Shown: in pieces, positions 1 to 9,522 of the stretch
Position numbering within the stretch: the stretch's first letter is position 1
Layout: every line of letters starts with the position of its first letter
Assembly (NCBI GenBank): GCA_003213375.1
Contig: QCNA01000002.1
Coordinates: forward strand, 1 to 59,748
Source: Prochlorococcus sp. AG-424-A03
GTDB lineage: Bacteria; Cyanobacteriota; Cyanobacteriia; PCC-6307; Cyanobiaceae
Length of the DNA: 59,748 nt
Direction: 5' to 3'
Position numbers and translations under genes: made by a program
Notes under the pieces: model-generated
Seen by the model: the letters and a program-made list of their open reading frames with translations, nothing else
What the model was told of the DNA's origin: nothing
The model's database searches: none

Positions 1-410
1 TCTTTTTGTCTACTTTTTTTCAATTCGCCGCGTTTTTTCTTAACCTCAACTCTTTTATTTTGTGATGCTTTGGTAGGTTGTGTAGATTTTCTTAATTTAA
101 ATGGTTTATTTAAAGCATTTTTTATCATTGAACTAAGTTTCATTAAAGCTAGATGCCTATTTAATAATTGATTTCTGTGTTCTTGAACCGCTAAACATAA
201 AATATTTTTCACTAATTTGTTTTTCAAGTTTCTTTTAAGAATTTCTTTCTGATAATCATTTAATACTTTGGAATTTTCTAAATCAAAAATAATCTCTACT
301 CTGCTTTCAATTTTATTTACATTTTGCCCTCCAGGACCGGAGGATCTGGAAAATCGCCACTTAATTTCGTTGGATGGGATTACTAATGTTTTAGTAATTT
401 TTAAATCCAT
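1..410 (-). CDS. arfB: ArfB/YaeJ-type peptidyl-tRNA hydrolase (class I release factor-like), 3' end beyond window
   Basis: Minus-strand translation from ATG at 410 (MDLKITKTLVIPSNEIKWRFSRSSGPGGQNVNKIESRVEI...) contains the GGQ motif; basic tail; no stop before window edge. Confidence 0.85.
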   Translation of the reverse strand, partial: MDLKITKTLVIPSNEIKWRFSRSSGPGGQNVNKIESRVEIIFDLENSKVLNDYQKEILKRNLKNKLVKNILCLAVQEHRNQLLNRHLALMKLSSMIKNALNKPFKLRKSTQPTKASQNKRVEVKKKRGELKKSRQK

Positions 411-499
411 TTTTAGTTCTTTTAAATTTAAATTTTTAGAATCATCCCCTAATACTTTAAAACATCCCTTAAAATTCGATCGGTAAATACTGGGCGGTT

Positions 500-850
500 A
501 TGTTAGGTAAACCGAAATTCGGTGTATTTGCCGTATCAATATTTTCGGTATTTATCCTTTCATATTCCAAAGAATTATCAGATATTGAATTTGTACTAAT
601 TCAAAGGTCACTTATGTATTCAATGTTTGATCTTCTTTTTGAAACACCTTCATATCGCCCTGTGTATGTTATTTCAGATAGTGAGATGAAGGAGTTAAAA
701 AAAAACCAACATCAAGAAGAGCTTGATGAAATTACAACACAAAAAGTAAGACTTGAAGATGCTTTTAAAGCTCAACTAAAACATCTTGAAGAGAGAGAAA
801 AAGAAGTAAAAAAACAACTTAAAGTACTCTCAGCCTCAAAAGATAAATAA
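500..850 (+). CDS. hypothetical protein with N-terminal hydrophobic segment and charged C-terminal helix
   Basis: 116 aa ORF followed by a hairpin terminator. Confidence 0.7.
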   Translation: MLGKPKFGVFAVSIFSVFILSYSKELSDIEFVLIQRSLMYSMFDLLFETPSYRPVYVISDSEMKELKKNQHQEELDEITTQKVRLEDAFKAQLKHLEEREKEVKKQLKVLSASKDK

Positions 851-877
851 TTTATTTTTAGAGAAATTACTTTTTTC

Positions 878-906
878 GAAGACGGTTTTTAACCGTCTTT
901 TTTAAT
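878..906 (+). terminator. Rho-independent terminator
   Basis: AAGACGGTT-TTT-AACCGTCTT followed by T-run just after ORF 500..850. Confidence 0.8.
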
Positions 907-969
907 TCTTCTAGTTTTAAGGTATCTATTAAATCCACAGATTTTAAAAATATTTTCCATAATTAGGAA

Positions 970-1074
970 ATGAAGAACCATAAAGAAAAAATAAGAATGT
1001 TTTTACCCTTTAGTTGGGTAATTTGTGCAGCAATATCTTTCGCTTATATAAATTCACATTTAATAAGTACCTAA
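970..1074 (+). CDS. small hydrophobic protein (34 aa)
   Basis: MKNHKEKIRMFLPFSWVICAAISFAYINSHLIST*; one TM-like segment. Confidence 0.4.
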   Translation: MKNHKEKIRMFLPFSWVICAAISFAYINSHLIST

Positions 1075-1079
1075 TATAA

Positions 1080-1424
1080 ATGTCTTATCCCTCAAGAGAA
1101 GAAATACTTGCATCTTCAAAAGGGTGGGTAGCGTCTTTTTTAAATTTTCTTCCTGGTTTAGGATCGGGTTACTTATATCAAAGAAGATGGAAACCCTATT
1201 TTTTTACCATCACTGCTAGTACTGCATGGTTCGCTTTAGGTATTTTTTTACGAGGTGATTCAGAACCTTCTCAAAATGAACAAATAATTGGGATTTCTGG
1301 TCTTTTTTTCATATCAATAATTACAGTTATAGAAGCCAACTTGGCTTTCAAAAAAGCAAGTAATAAAACAAAATCTGAAAAAGAGAAAATAATATCCTCT
1401 AACAAAAAAGGATGGTTTAAATAA
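1080..1424 (+). CDS. hypothetical membrane protein
   Basis: 114 aa ORF with two hydrophobic segments. Confidence 0.75.
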   Translation: MSYPSREEILASSKGWVASFLNFLPGLGSGYLYQRRWKPYFFTITASTAWFALGIFLRGDSEPSQNEQIIGISGLFFISIITVIEANLAFKKASNKTKSEKEKIISSNKKGWFK

Positions 1425-1518
1425 TTCAAAAAATTAGATCTAAATAAATATTTAGTTCACATTATTTTAAATTAAGTAAAAATTACCATATATAAATTTT
1501 AAGATAATTTAAAAATTT

Positions 1519-1824
1519 TTAGTTGTAAAAAAACAAAATTTCTTTTTCTTTGAGACCTTCCCATCCCGAGTCTATTAATAATTGATTCAATGTTTCTTTA
1601 TCAAAATGCTTAGAACCGGTTTTGACGCATCTATTTCGCATTGATTTTTTAACACCACTCCTTTGTCTTTTATTCTCCTCATCCATAATTCTATTGTATA
1701 GATCTAGCATTTTTTGAGGGATTGGAGTACCGTCAAGATCCACTCCATTTTGAATAGCAAGATCAACAGCCTGCATTCCCATTTTCTTCATATAGTTAAA
1801 AAAGCTGAAACTATAATAAAACAA
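1519..1824 (-). CDS. conserved hypothetical protein (start may be internal MGMQAVDL)
   Basis: 101 aa ORF without competing ORF. Confidence 0.6.
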   Translation of the reverse strand: MFYYSFSFFNYMKKMGMQAVDLAIQNGVDLDGTPIPQKMLDLYNRIMDEENKRQRSGVKKSMRNRCVKTGSKHFDKETLNQLLIDSGWEGLKEKEILFFYN

Positions 1825-1857
1825 AACTTATTAATCTAAAATTCTTTGAATAATAAT

Positions 1858-2307
1858 TTATTGATTTTGAATTTCCTTAAGTACTCTAATAGCCTCTTTA
1901 ATGTGTTCAGGACCATTCAATAAGTCTCTAAAAATATGCCTAACTGTCCCTTTGCGATCAATAACGTAAGTTACCCTACCATCCATAAAACCTAATACTT
2001 TAGGAACTTTAAAAGTTTTCCTAAGAGAGTCATTCGTATCGCAAAGTAATGGATATTGCAATTTATTTTTATTAGCAAATGCCAAATGACTTGAGGAACT
2101 TCCATTACTTACTCCCCAAACTTGTGCACCTAAAACTTTAAATAAGTCATATTTATCTCTAAATCCGCAAACTTCTATAGTGCAACCCGGCGTATCATCT
2201 TTTGGATAAAAAAACAAAACAAGGGGATTTTTTAAATCCTTATTTGATCTTTTAACTCCATTTTGATCCAGTAAAGAAAATTCTGGAATTTTATCCCCTA
2301 TCTTCAC
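1858..2307 (-). CDS. bcp: peroxiredoxin, BCP/PrxQ type
   Basis: PLVLFFYPKDDTPGCTIEVCGFRD catalytic motif. Confidence 0.95.
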   Translation of the reverse strand: MKIGDKIPEFSLLDQNGVKRSNKDLKNPLVLFFYPKDDTPGCTIEVCGFRDKYDLFKVLGAQVWGVSNGSSSSHLAFANKNKLQYPLLCDTNDSLRKTFKVPKVLGFMDGRVTYVIDRKGTVRHIFRDLLNGPEHIKEAIRVLKEIQNQ

Positions 2308-2471
2308 AATAATCCTTATAAAGTTCCATATTAGAGGTTAATATGTTTTTTTTGTGGCCTTGAAGTGAATAACTGATATTAAAGTCAGTTTTTTTGTTTT
2401 AAAAGATACTAAAAAATTATTGAAATAAATTAGGGTGAATTTAGCTATGGTAAATTTATTAATTCAAAAAT

Positions 2472-2606
2472 ATGGAATTAATAATTTATATTTTTTTATT
2501 TCTTATTCTTTTTTTGGGAGTTATTTTTAATTTAAAAATAACTAATTTTAAAAAAGTTAAGGAAATAAGAAACAAAGCTAAAGATTATTCAAAAAAGAAT
2601 AATTAA
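2472..2606 (+). CDS. small single-TM protein (44 aa)
   Basis: MELIIYIFLFLILFLGVIFNLKITNFKKVKEIRNKAKDYSKKNN*. Confidence 0.4.
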   Translation: MELIIYIFLFLILFLGVIFNLKITNFKKVKEIRNKAKDYSKKNN

Positions 2607-2622
2607 AAATATAGTGCTAAAA

Positions 2623-2862
2623 TTAAAATTCAATTTTTTCATTTGGAGTAAATACTGAGCAATATTTTTTTACTAAGTCCTTTTGCTGGCCAGAGGGAGA
2701 ATTCGTTAATTTTAATTTTAGTTTTTCTATAGCCTCATTAGCATTAATCTCACCGAGTCGATATCTTGCACACGTATCCAATACTTTAAACATTTTTGTG
2801 GTAACGGCTTCAACAGGATACATTAGAAAAAATAAGTAAAAAACAACAAATAAGTACTTCAT
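2623..2862 (-). CDS. hypothetical exported protein
   Basis: 79 aa with signal-peptide-like N-terminus (MKYLFVVFYLFFLMYPVEA). Confidence 0.6.
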   Translation of the reverse strand: MKYLFVVFYLFFLMYPVEAVTTKMFKVLDTCARYRLGEINANEAIEKLKLKLTNSPSGQQKDLVKKYCSVFTPNEKIEF

Positions 2863-3035
2863 TTTTTTAAATAGTAGATATTTAGCGAATAGTTTTAAAA
2901 TTTAGAAAAAAATTAATTTAGAAAAAATTAAATTTTAATAGAATAATCTAATTTGAGTTGAATCTAGGATTTCTATAAAATAATAATAAAAGAAATTAAG
3001 ATAAAATAAGTGATAGTAAAATTATCTCGGTAAAA

Positions 3036-3173
3036 ATGAGAAAATTAATAGATAAACATAAAACTTTTATAAATTGGTACCAAAAAAAATTCAAATTAAG
3101 TGATTATCAATTACTTTGGTTAGTTTTCTTTAAAGGAGTATTAATAACAATAATATTTTTCAAAATTTTTTAA
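3036..3173 (+). CDS. small hypothetical membrane protein (45 aa)
   Basis: MRKLIDKHKTFINWYQKKFKLSDYQLLWLVFFKGVLITIIFFKIF*. Confidence 0.4.
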   Translation: MRKLIDKHKTFINWYQKKFKLSDYQLLWLVFFKGVLITIIFFKIF

Positions 3174-3263
3174 TATTAATAAAGCTGTTCCGAGAATGAA
3201 ATTTTCACGTGATTTGACTATATTTAATAGTAGATTTCCTAATTAGTTAAATAGTTATCAGCT

Positions 3264-3554
3264 ATGAATATTTTTGGTGTAGGTTTGCCTGAAGTTACTG
3301 TAATACTTATCTTAGCTCTTTTAATTTTTGGTCCAAAAAAGCTTCCAGAATTAGGAAAACAGCTTGGTAAAACTTTGAAAAGTCTTAAAAAAGCGTCGAA
3401 TGAATTTCAAAATGAAATCGATCAAGTTATGAACGAAGAAGATAAAGATGAAGCTCCTAAATCTATAGAAAGCAATCAAACCAATGAAATTAATCAAGAA
3501 AAAATAGATTCAGAAGAAAAGAATTTTTCAAATAAAGAAAACAGCAACAACTAA
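3264..3554 (+). CDS. tatA: Sec-independent translocase TatA/Hcf106 family
   Basis: MNIFGVGLPEVTVILILALLIFGPKKLPELGKQLGKTLKSLKK is diagnostic of TatA/B. Confidence 0.95.
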   Translation: MNIFGVGLPEVTVILILALLIFGPKKLPELGKQLGKTLKSLKKASNEFQNEIDQVMNEEDKDEAPKSIESNQTNEINQEKIDSEEKNFSNKENSNN

Positions 3555-3558
3555 TATC

Positions 3559-3951
3559 TTGGATAGGCCAATAACTCCTTTAGAAGAATTTGAAAGAGCA
3601 TTAGATAAAGCAGCTCTTACTAAAGAAGAATATGAATTAATAGACTACATTCGCTATACAAGTGTTTTTACACAACCTAGTCTTATTAAAGATTTGAAAA
3701 GGCCATCAAAACCTCCTCTTTTGTCAGTTCTATGTCAAATTTGCAGAAAAATTGGTTCGGAAATGCCAGATCATTTCAAAAAAGTAATTGAGTGGTCAAT
3801 TGAAATAAGTGATCACGATACAAAATGGGATGCTCATTTAATTTGCGCAGAAGCATTGAATATAGACAAGATTCCATTAAGTCCAATTCATGGGACAACT
3901 CTATTTGATGTTCTTGTTGTACACAAAGAATTATTTCTTGGATTTGATTAA
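3559..3951 (+). CDS. conserved hypothetical protein
   Basis: 130 aa ORF with TTG start immediately after tatA. Confidence 0.7.
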   Translation: MDRPITPLEEFERALDKAALTKEEYELIDYIRYTSVFTQPSLIKDLKRPSKPPLLSVLCQICRKIGSEMPDHFKKVIEWSIEISDHDTKWDAHLICAEALNIDKIPLSPIHGTTLFDVLVVHKELFLGFD

Positions 3952-3957
3952 ATTAAA

Positions 3958-4275
3958 TTAATCATCTAAAGGCACGGAATCAGTATCTATAACTTCCGAA
4001 TCATCATAATTATTTATTTTATTTTCAATCCAGTTATTTATATAGCTAACTAAAGGCAATGAACCTCTAAAAATAAAAATAGAAGTAGGCAAAGCGCTTA
4101 ATAAACCGATTAAAGGACTTTTAAAAAGTAATCTTCCGGCTTTAATATTAAATAAAATAATAAGCGCTGAGGGAACTATAACTTTAACTACTGTCTTGAG
4201 CGCCTCAAGCCAACCAACACGATATGTCCACCATATTAAAGTTATGCCAACTATGTAGAGGAATAGGTAAGTCAT
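3958..4275 (-). CDS. hypothetical membrane protein
   Basis: 105 aa with TM segments and acidic tail. Confidence 0.7.
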   Translation of the reverse strand: MTYLFLYIVGITLIWWTYRVGWLEALKTVVKVIVPSALIILFNIKAGRLLFKSPLIGLLSALPTSIFIFRGSLPLVSYINNWIENKINNYDDSEVIDTDSVPLDD

Positions 4276-4366
4276 AAAAATAGTATAATGATTATTTATT
4301 TATCTTGTTCTTACTAAGAAAAAGATTTTATAAATTTTTTTAACATCAATTAATCAAGTTCTAGTA

Positions 4367-4582
4367 ATGAGTTTTTCTGAAATAAGAAAATTTTTAATTC
4401 AAATGCAATCGGATGAAGACTTAAAAAAGCAGGTTACTACATCCTCTACAGCAGATGATGTAGCCCTGATAGGTCAGCGCTTAGGTTATGACTTTTCAGG
4501 AGATGATCTTTTAAGATTTAATGGACAAAAAGTTGATAAGGTTACTGTAAGAAAGGTAGATCATCCAGGTGAATACCACTAA
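4367..4582 (+). CDS. Nif11-like domain protein
   Basis: FLIQMQSDEDLKKQV...ADDVALIGQRLGYDFSGDDLLRF matches the Nif11/nitrile hydratase-leader-like pattern; no GG-terminated leader/core. Confidence 0.65.
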   Translation: MSFSEIRKFLIQMQSDEDLKKQVTTSSTADDVALIGQRLGYDFSGDDLLRFNGQKVDKVTVRKVDHPGEYH

Positions 4583-4583
4583 A

Positions 4584-5093
4584 TTAAGACTTAACCCATA
4601 TTGCAAGCCCTCCGCCCCTGCCTCGAGCACATAACCAATTATCTTTAGTGCTAATTCCTACAAGTGAGAAAAAAGGCATTTTTTTATTTTCTGGTTTTTT
4701 TAATTCCTTATTAAATATTGGAAGACTACTAATACTAATTTTCAATTCTTCAAAATAAAAAGACAATAAAGGTCTAAGCCCTTTTAATTCTGCCTTGCCT
4801 ATAAAAGTAATATTTAATAATCCGAAATTAATTGAATTTTTTATTTCATAATTTATTTGATCCTTTTTATTTTTACTTTTTAATTCGAGTCTTGCCGACA
4901 ATACTTGGAGAATCGAACTGGGTATATTTTTGATTTCAACTGACTCCTTTCCCCATACATACTTAAACTTCCATATTCCTAACAATTCCTCATATACAAT
5001 TCCGCTACCATTTTTTTGAGAATTTTTTTCTAATAGCTTTATCTCATTAATATCAGGAAAGTGTTTCATAATAGATTTTAATCTAAGAATCAA
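4584..5093 (-). CDS. conserved hypothetical protein
   Basis: 169 aa ORF; internal MKHFPDINEIK may be the true start. Confidence 0.65.
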   Translation of the reverse strand: MILRLKSIMKHFPDINEIKLLEKNSQKNGSGIVYEELLGIWKFKYVWGKESVEIKNIPSSILQVLSARLELKSKNKKDQINYEIKNSINFGLLNITFIGKAELKGLRPLLSFYFEELKISISSLPIFNKELKKPENKKMPFFSLVGISTKDNWLCARGRGGGLAIWVKS

Positions 5094-5243
5094 ATACTAA
5101 GATAACTTCACAAAAAATGTTCTTAGTTAGAAAATCTCTACAAAAAGATTTCTTTGTTTCAATATATTTCCAAAAAAATAATTTTTTTGGCACACATAAG
5201 GAACAAGTTCTCGTTATTATATTTACATAAAGTAACTTAATCA

Positions 5244-5354
5244 ATGGATTTTATTTCCAAAAGTCAAGGATACATACCTTTAAAAGCAGTTCCTTACATA
5301 TTTTTCCTAGCTGTTGTACTAAGTATTACAACTTCAACTAATACATTTGTTTAA
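5244..5354 (+). CDS. small single-TM protein (36 aa)
   Basis: MDFISKSQGYIPLKAVPYIFFLAVVLSITTSTNTFV*. Confidence 0.4.
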   Translation: MDFISKSQGYIPLKAVPYIFFLAVVLSITTSTNTFV

Positions 5355-5394
5355 AACGAATTAGTTTTTCCGAGACAAGAAAAGTAAATATTTA

Positions 5395-6924
5395 ATGGAA
5401 AAGTTTGATGTTGTAATAGTAGGTAGTGGAATAGGAGGTTTATGTTGCGGTTCAATTCTCGCCTTATCAGGCAAAAAAGTACTTATTTGTGAAGCACATA
5501 CTCAACCGGGAGGTGTTGCTCACAGTTTCAAAAGAAAAGGTTACACTTTTGAATCAGGTCCTTCATTGTGGAGTGGCATAGGTAAATGGCCGACAACCAA
5601 TCCCTTAGGGCAAATTCTTAAATTACTTGATGAAGAAGTTGAACTATTTCAATACAAAGGTTGGCAAGTAATTGTCCCGGAGGGCAATTTTAATCTTGAT
5701 GTGGGGGAAGAACCTTTTAAACAAACAATTAAAACTTTAAGAGGCGAGAAATCTGTTAAAGAATGGGAATCATTTATTTCCGGAATAAAACCTCTTAGCC
5801 AAATAATAAATGAAATACCTTTACTCTCATTTTCTCCCGAATCAATAAATTTCTTAGAGCTAATAAATTTAATCTCAAAATTTTTACCTAATATCAAGCA
5901 AATACCAAAAATTAATAAGGGCTTTGGGAATTTAGTAAATAATCATCTAGAGGATCCTTTTCTCAGAAATTGGGTTGATTTATTGAGCTTTTTGATAAGT
6001 GGGATGTCAATGCATGATACAAATACAGCTGCGATGGCTACTTTATTTAACGAATGGTTTGAGCCAAATTCATACCTTGAATACCCCAAAGGAGGTAGTG
6101 AATCTATAGTAAAAGCCTTAATTAATGGATTTAAAAAAAATGGAGGAGAATTAATTCTCTCTTCGAGAGTAAAGACAATTAACTTCAACAAAAATTTAGC
6201 GACAGGTATAACTCTTAATAATGGTTCTAGTTATAGTTGTGAATCTGTTGTCTCGAATACTGATGTTTGGAATTTAAAAAAGTTAATTCCAAATGAAATT
6301 TCAAAAAAATGGAATACAAAAGTTTTGAACCCTAATAAATGTGATTCTTTCCTTCATATACATCTAGGTTTTGATGCAGATGGTCTTGAAGATTTACCAA
6401 TACATGCGATACATGTTGATGATTGGGAAAAAGGTATAACCGCAGAAAGAAATATAGCTGTATTTTCAATCCCATCTGTTTTAGATAAAAATATGGCCCC
6501 TAAAGGGAAACATATTCTTCATGGATATACTCCCGCAAATGAACCTTGGGAAATTTGGGAAAACCTCAATCCACAGGAATTAGAATATAGAAATTTGAAA
6601 GAAGAAAGATGTTCAATCTTCCTTAATGCAATACGAAAATTCATCCCTGACATAGATGAAAGGATTGATTTAAAGATGCTAGGAACCCCAATCACTCATA
6701 ATAAATTCACCAATACCTATTGCGGTAGTTACGGCCCTGCATTATCTGCAGCAAAAGGTCTTTTCCCAGGCTGCAAAACTCCAGTGAAAAATTTATTTAC
6801 TTGCGGTGCAAGTACATTTCCAGGTATTGGGATTCCTGCTGTTTCAGCAAGTGGTGCTTACGCAGCTGAAAAAATTCTTGGTAAAAAAGAATTTAAAACT
6901 CTTCTTAAGAAAATAAATTTATGA
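5395..6924 (+). CDS. phytoene-desaturase/carotenoid isomerase (CrtH)-like FAD-dependent oxidoreductase
   Basis: N-terminal dinucleotide motif DVVIVGSGIGGLCCGSILALSGKKVLICEAHTQPGG; C-terminal LFTCGASTFPGIGIPAVSASG typical of the CrtI/CrtH family. Confidence 0.85.
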   Translation: MEKFDVVIVGSGIGGLCCGSILALSGKKVLICEAHTQPGGVAHSFKRKGYTFESGPSLWSGIGKWPTTNPLGQILKLLDEEVELFQYKGWQVIVPEGNFNLDVGEEPFKQTIKTLRGEKSVKEWESFISGIKPLSQIINEIPLLSFSPESINFLELINLISKFLPNIKQIPKINKGFGNLVNNHLEDPFLRNWVDLLSFLISGMSMHDTNTAAMATLFNEWFEPNSYLEYPKGGSESIVKALINGFKKNGGELILSSRVKTINFNKNLATGITLNNGSSYSCESVVSNTDVWNLKKLIPNEISKKWNTKVLNPNKCDSFLHIHLGFDADGLEDLPIHAIHVDDWEKGITAERNIAVFSIPSVLDKNMAPKGKHILHGYTPANEPWEIWENLNPQELEYRNLKEERCSIFLNAIRKFIPDIDERIDLKMLGTPITHNKFTNTYCGSYGPALSAAKGLFPGCKTPVKNLFTCGASTFPGIGIPAVSASGAYAAEKILGKKEFKTLLKKINL

Positions 6925-7039
6925 ATCGAGTTCTTTTTATAACTCTAAAACACTTAGTTAAGAAATAAGAATAAAGAAAGCAAAAACGTTCAATAATGAT
7001 AATCTTTATCTGAACATAAACTTAACTTATAGCTCTTAT

Positions 7040-7243
7040 ATGTTTTTCTTATCAATTCCTCAAGCCTGGCATTTAGTTGGCACTTGGTCAGAACAACTTC
7101 CAAGCGAGTCAAATCTTATAGGAATGGGCCAAACAGAATTAATGATGACTTTACATTCAATATTTGTTCCTCTCTTACTAGTAATTTCATATTACCTATT
7201 CAATAGACTTAATAAAAACGAATCAAAGAAAATTAAAGTATGA
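7040..7243 (+). CDS. small hypothetical membrane protein
   Basis: 67 aa ORF with a C-proximal TM segment. Confidence 0.5.
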   Translation: MFFLSIPQAWHLVGTWSEQLPSESNLIGMGQTELMMTLHSIFVPLLLVISYYLFNRLNKNESKKIKV

Positions 7244-7254
7244 TCGTTTAAGGT

Positions 7255-7545
7255 TTATTTAGCTGAACTTCTTCTAACTACTTTTCTGCCTGTAGAAGTA
7301 TCAACTACGCTTGAATCTTTAGTTTGTGAATTAGTTTCAACATTATCAACTTCACTCTTATCCATTTCTGCGCAAACACCTACTACCATGGCAGCTTGCA
7401 TTTGATCTGGCAAATCTCCAATAGTTAATAAGGCCTTTAAAACTAATTGAAGTCGAGTTTGCCGATCTATTTCAGGTCTTAGTTTTTTCACGGTATTCCA
7501 AAGTTCTTGGGTAACTTCTTTTAAAAGTTCTCGATCTACAGCCAA
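7255..7545 (-). CDS. conserved cyanobacterial hypothetical protein
   Basis: 96 aa ORF MAVDRELLKEVTQELWNTVKKLRPEIDRQTRLQLVLKAL... Confidence 0.75.
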   Translation of the reverse strand: MAVDRELLKEVTQELWNTVKKLRPEIDRQTRLQLVLKALLTIGDLPDQMQAAMVVGVCAEMDKSEVDNVETNSQTKDSSVVDTSTGRKVVRRSSAK

Positions 7546-7635
7546 ATTAAATCCTTCTTGTATTTCTACTAATCTAACAAAAAATTGGATCTCGTAAAAT
7601 AATATTCGATAAAAAGATTGTTAGTTAATATTTTT

Positions 7636-7842
7636 CTATCCGAATACAAGTTGCATTTGTTGATGTAATTCATTTTTCTCTTGCAATAGTTCATCTTTTT
7701 CAATCTTTTTTAGAGCAAAAGTTTTATAAAATTTTTTTTGAATCTTTATTGGAGTATTTTCAAACTTTGCATTTTTTCTTGTTAGAGAATTCCACTCTTT
7801 TGAATTAAAAGGGGCATATGGAGAAGATGAAATCACTTTCAT
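7636..7842 (-). CDS. hypothetical protein
   Basis: 68 aa ORF; 18-bp perfect palindrome 15 bp upstream of its ATG. Confidence 0.55.
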   Translation of the reverse strand: MKVISSSPYAPFNSKEWNSLTRKNAKFENTPIKIQKKFYKTFALKKIEKDELLQEKNELHQQMQLVFG

Positions 7843-7857
7843 GTCTTATAATACATC

Positions 7858-7875
7858 TGTACTAATATTAGTACA
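7858..7875. promoter_or_regulatory. 18-bp perfect palindrome TGTACTAATATTAGTACA, putative operator
   Basis: TGTACTAAT is the exact reverse complement of ATTAGTACA. Confidence 0.45.
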
Positions 7876-8140
7876 TTTTTACTATTACGCAACAACTACA
7901 TCCGTTTATCTTAACTTCAAATTATCCTTTTGAATGGATTGATTTTTATTATCTAATTTGCAGGAATTATAAGTTTGATAAATGAATAAACGTATCATGT
8001 GTCACTTATTGATACCTTTTTTTTGTGTTTTAAGACTTTTCTTGTTTAAAAACCTTTTAACATGGTTAATTTGTTGAAATTAACATTGACAAGATATTTT
8101 AAGTAATCCCTCCTATAAAAATAACAATGAATTAAATAAA

Positions 8141-8449
8141 ATGCTTCTTAGTAATGCAAAAAGACTAAAGATTCAAGGAATAATTAAAAGAATTGCTCAA
8201 GATAAATCAATTACATTAGAAGAAAGGATATATGTTGAGAAATTTGCACACCATAACTCGACAATTTCTCTTTGGCTGAAAAAAGCTAACAGCTTTAGAA
8301 GGAATGGTACAAAAAATGATGGGGGGATTGATAACCTCTTACAATCATTTGGGATAGATGGACTAGATAAAGAAAATCATTTCAACCCAAATGAAGATGA
8401 TATATCGGATTGGTTTGGCGGTGCTCCTGGGTGGCTCAGGAGAAGCTAG
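8141..8449 (+). CDS. conserved hypothetical protein
   Basis: 102 aa ORF with soluble, charged sequence. Confidence 0.75.
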   Translation: MLLSNAKRLKIQGIIKRIAQDKSITLEERIYVEKFAHHNSTISLWLKKANSFRRNGTKNDGGIDNLLQSFGIDGLDKENHFNPNEDDISDWFGGAPGWLRRS

Positions 8450-8721
8450 ATTCATTAATTATTCAATTTACCCAAGCTATCTTACACAAATATATACTCG
8501 TAAAAGATATTAATACCCAAAAAACCCAAGGTATAAATTTAATTGGAACTAAATATTTTTTTGAAAAGGTTTTCATATAGATTTTTCTTTTAGACTATTT
8601 CTTTCTTACCGTTTTTGAGAATAGGTTTAATTGCTCTATTTATAAATTAAACAATATTCGAAAGTTCAAAGATATTAAATCACTTTAAGTAGATAAGTTA
8701 ATCAGCATTAATAATCAAAAT

Positions 8722-8856
8722 CTAAGCAACTTTATTTACAATATTGAAATTTACTATTTTTGCCTCATCACGTTCTGAATCATTCCAATATTTTATAAGT
8801 CTTTCTAATTCATCAATCCTCTTTTTGGCATTTGCAATTTTTTCAGTAGTTGTCAT
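8722..8856 (-). CDS. small hypothetical protein (44 aa)
   Basis: MTTTEKIANAKKRIDELERLIKYWNDSERDEAKIVNFNIVNKVA*. Confidence 0.4.
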   Translation of the reverse strand: MTTTEKIANAKKRIDELERLIKYWNDSERDEAKIVNFNIVNKVA

Positions 8857-9012
8857 ATAAAATTTTATCTATCCAATTAATGCATGAAAAAAAAATATTT
8901 CAATGGAAGTAACAATTTTTAGACTATAAATATTAATTTTTGGTTAATTACTTCATTACATTATAGACCTCAAGATGCTAAGTAATTATACTTAAAGAAA
9001 AAAGGATATTTT

Positions 9013-9522
9013 ATGAAGAAATTAAATTCTTTGATTTTGAATAGTACAGTTAACTTTCTAGACTTCATATACTCTGGTAGATCTTTACAAAGATTTTGGG
9101 TTTTAGAAGTAATAGCTAGATCACCTTATTTTGCATTTCTTTCAGTTCTTCATTTTAAAGAATCCCTAGGAATTAAAAATGAAAAAACAATGATTTTAAT
9201 GAAAGAGCATTTTTATCAAGCTATTAACGAAACTGAACATCTTAAAGAAATGGAGAAAAGAGGAGGGGATAGGTTCTGGATTGATAGATTTTTTGCAAGA
9301 CACCTAGTTCTTGTCTATTACTGGATCATGGTTTTTTATTATTTCTTTTCTCCAGCTAATGCTTATGATGTCAACATAAAAATCGAAGAACATGCATTTG
9401 AAACTTATTCCAAATATTTAATAGATAATCCAAATGATCAAAAAATAAAAGAAATTGCTCAAGATGAATTAAATCATGTCCAAGAACTTAACGAAGCTTT
9501 GTTAATGCTTACTTCAGTTTAG
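9013..9522 (+). CDS. ptox: plastoquinol terminal oxidase (PTOX/AOX-family di-iron oxidase)
   Basis: Di-iron ligand motifs LEVIARSPYFAFLSVLH, NETEHLKEME, EEHAFETY, DELNHVQEL. Confidence 0.85.
   Translation: MKKLNSLILNSTVNFLDFIYSGRSLQRFWVLEVIARSPYFAFLSVLHFKESLGIKNEKTMILMKEHFYQAINETEHLKEMEKRGGDRFWIDRFFARHLVLVYYWIMVFYYFFSPANAYDVNIKIEEHAFETYSKYLIDNPNDQKIKEIAQDELNHVQELNEALLMLTSV

Noticed and set aside
268-486. 72-aa plus-strand ORF
   Set aside because: Antisense to arfB (GGQ motif on minus strand)
5649-6191. Two minus-strand ORFs inside the CrtH-like gene
   Set aside because: Antisense shadows of a well-supported 509-aa CDS
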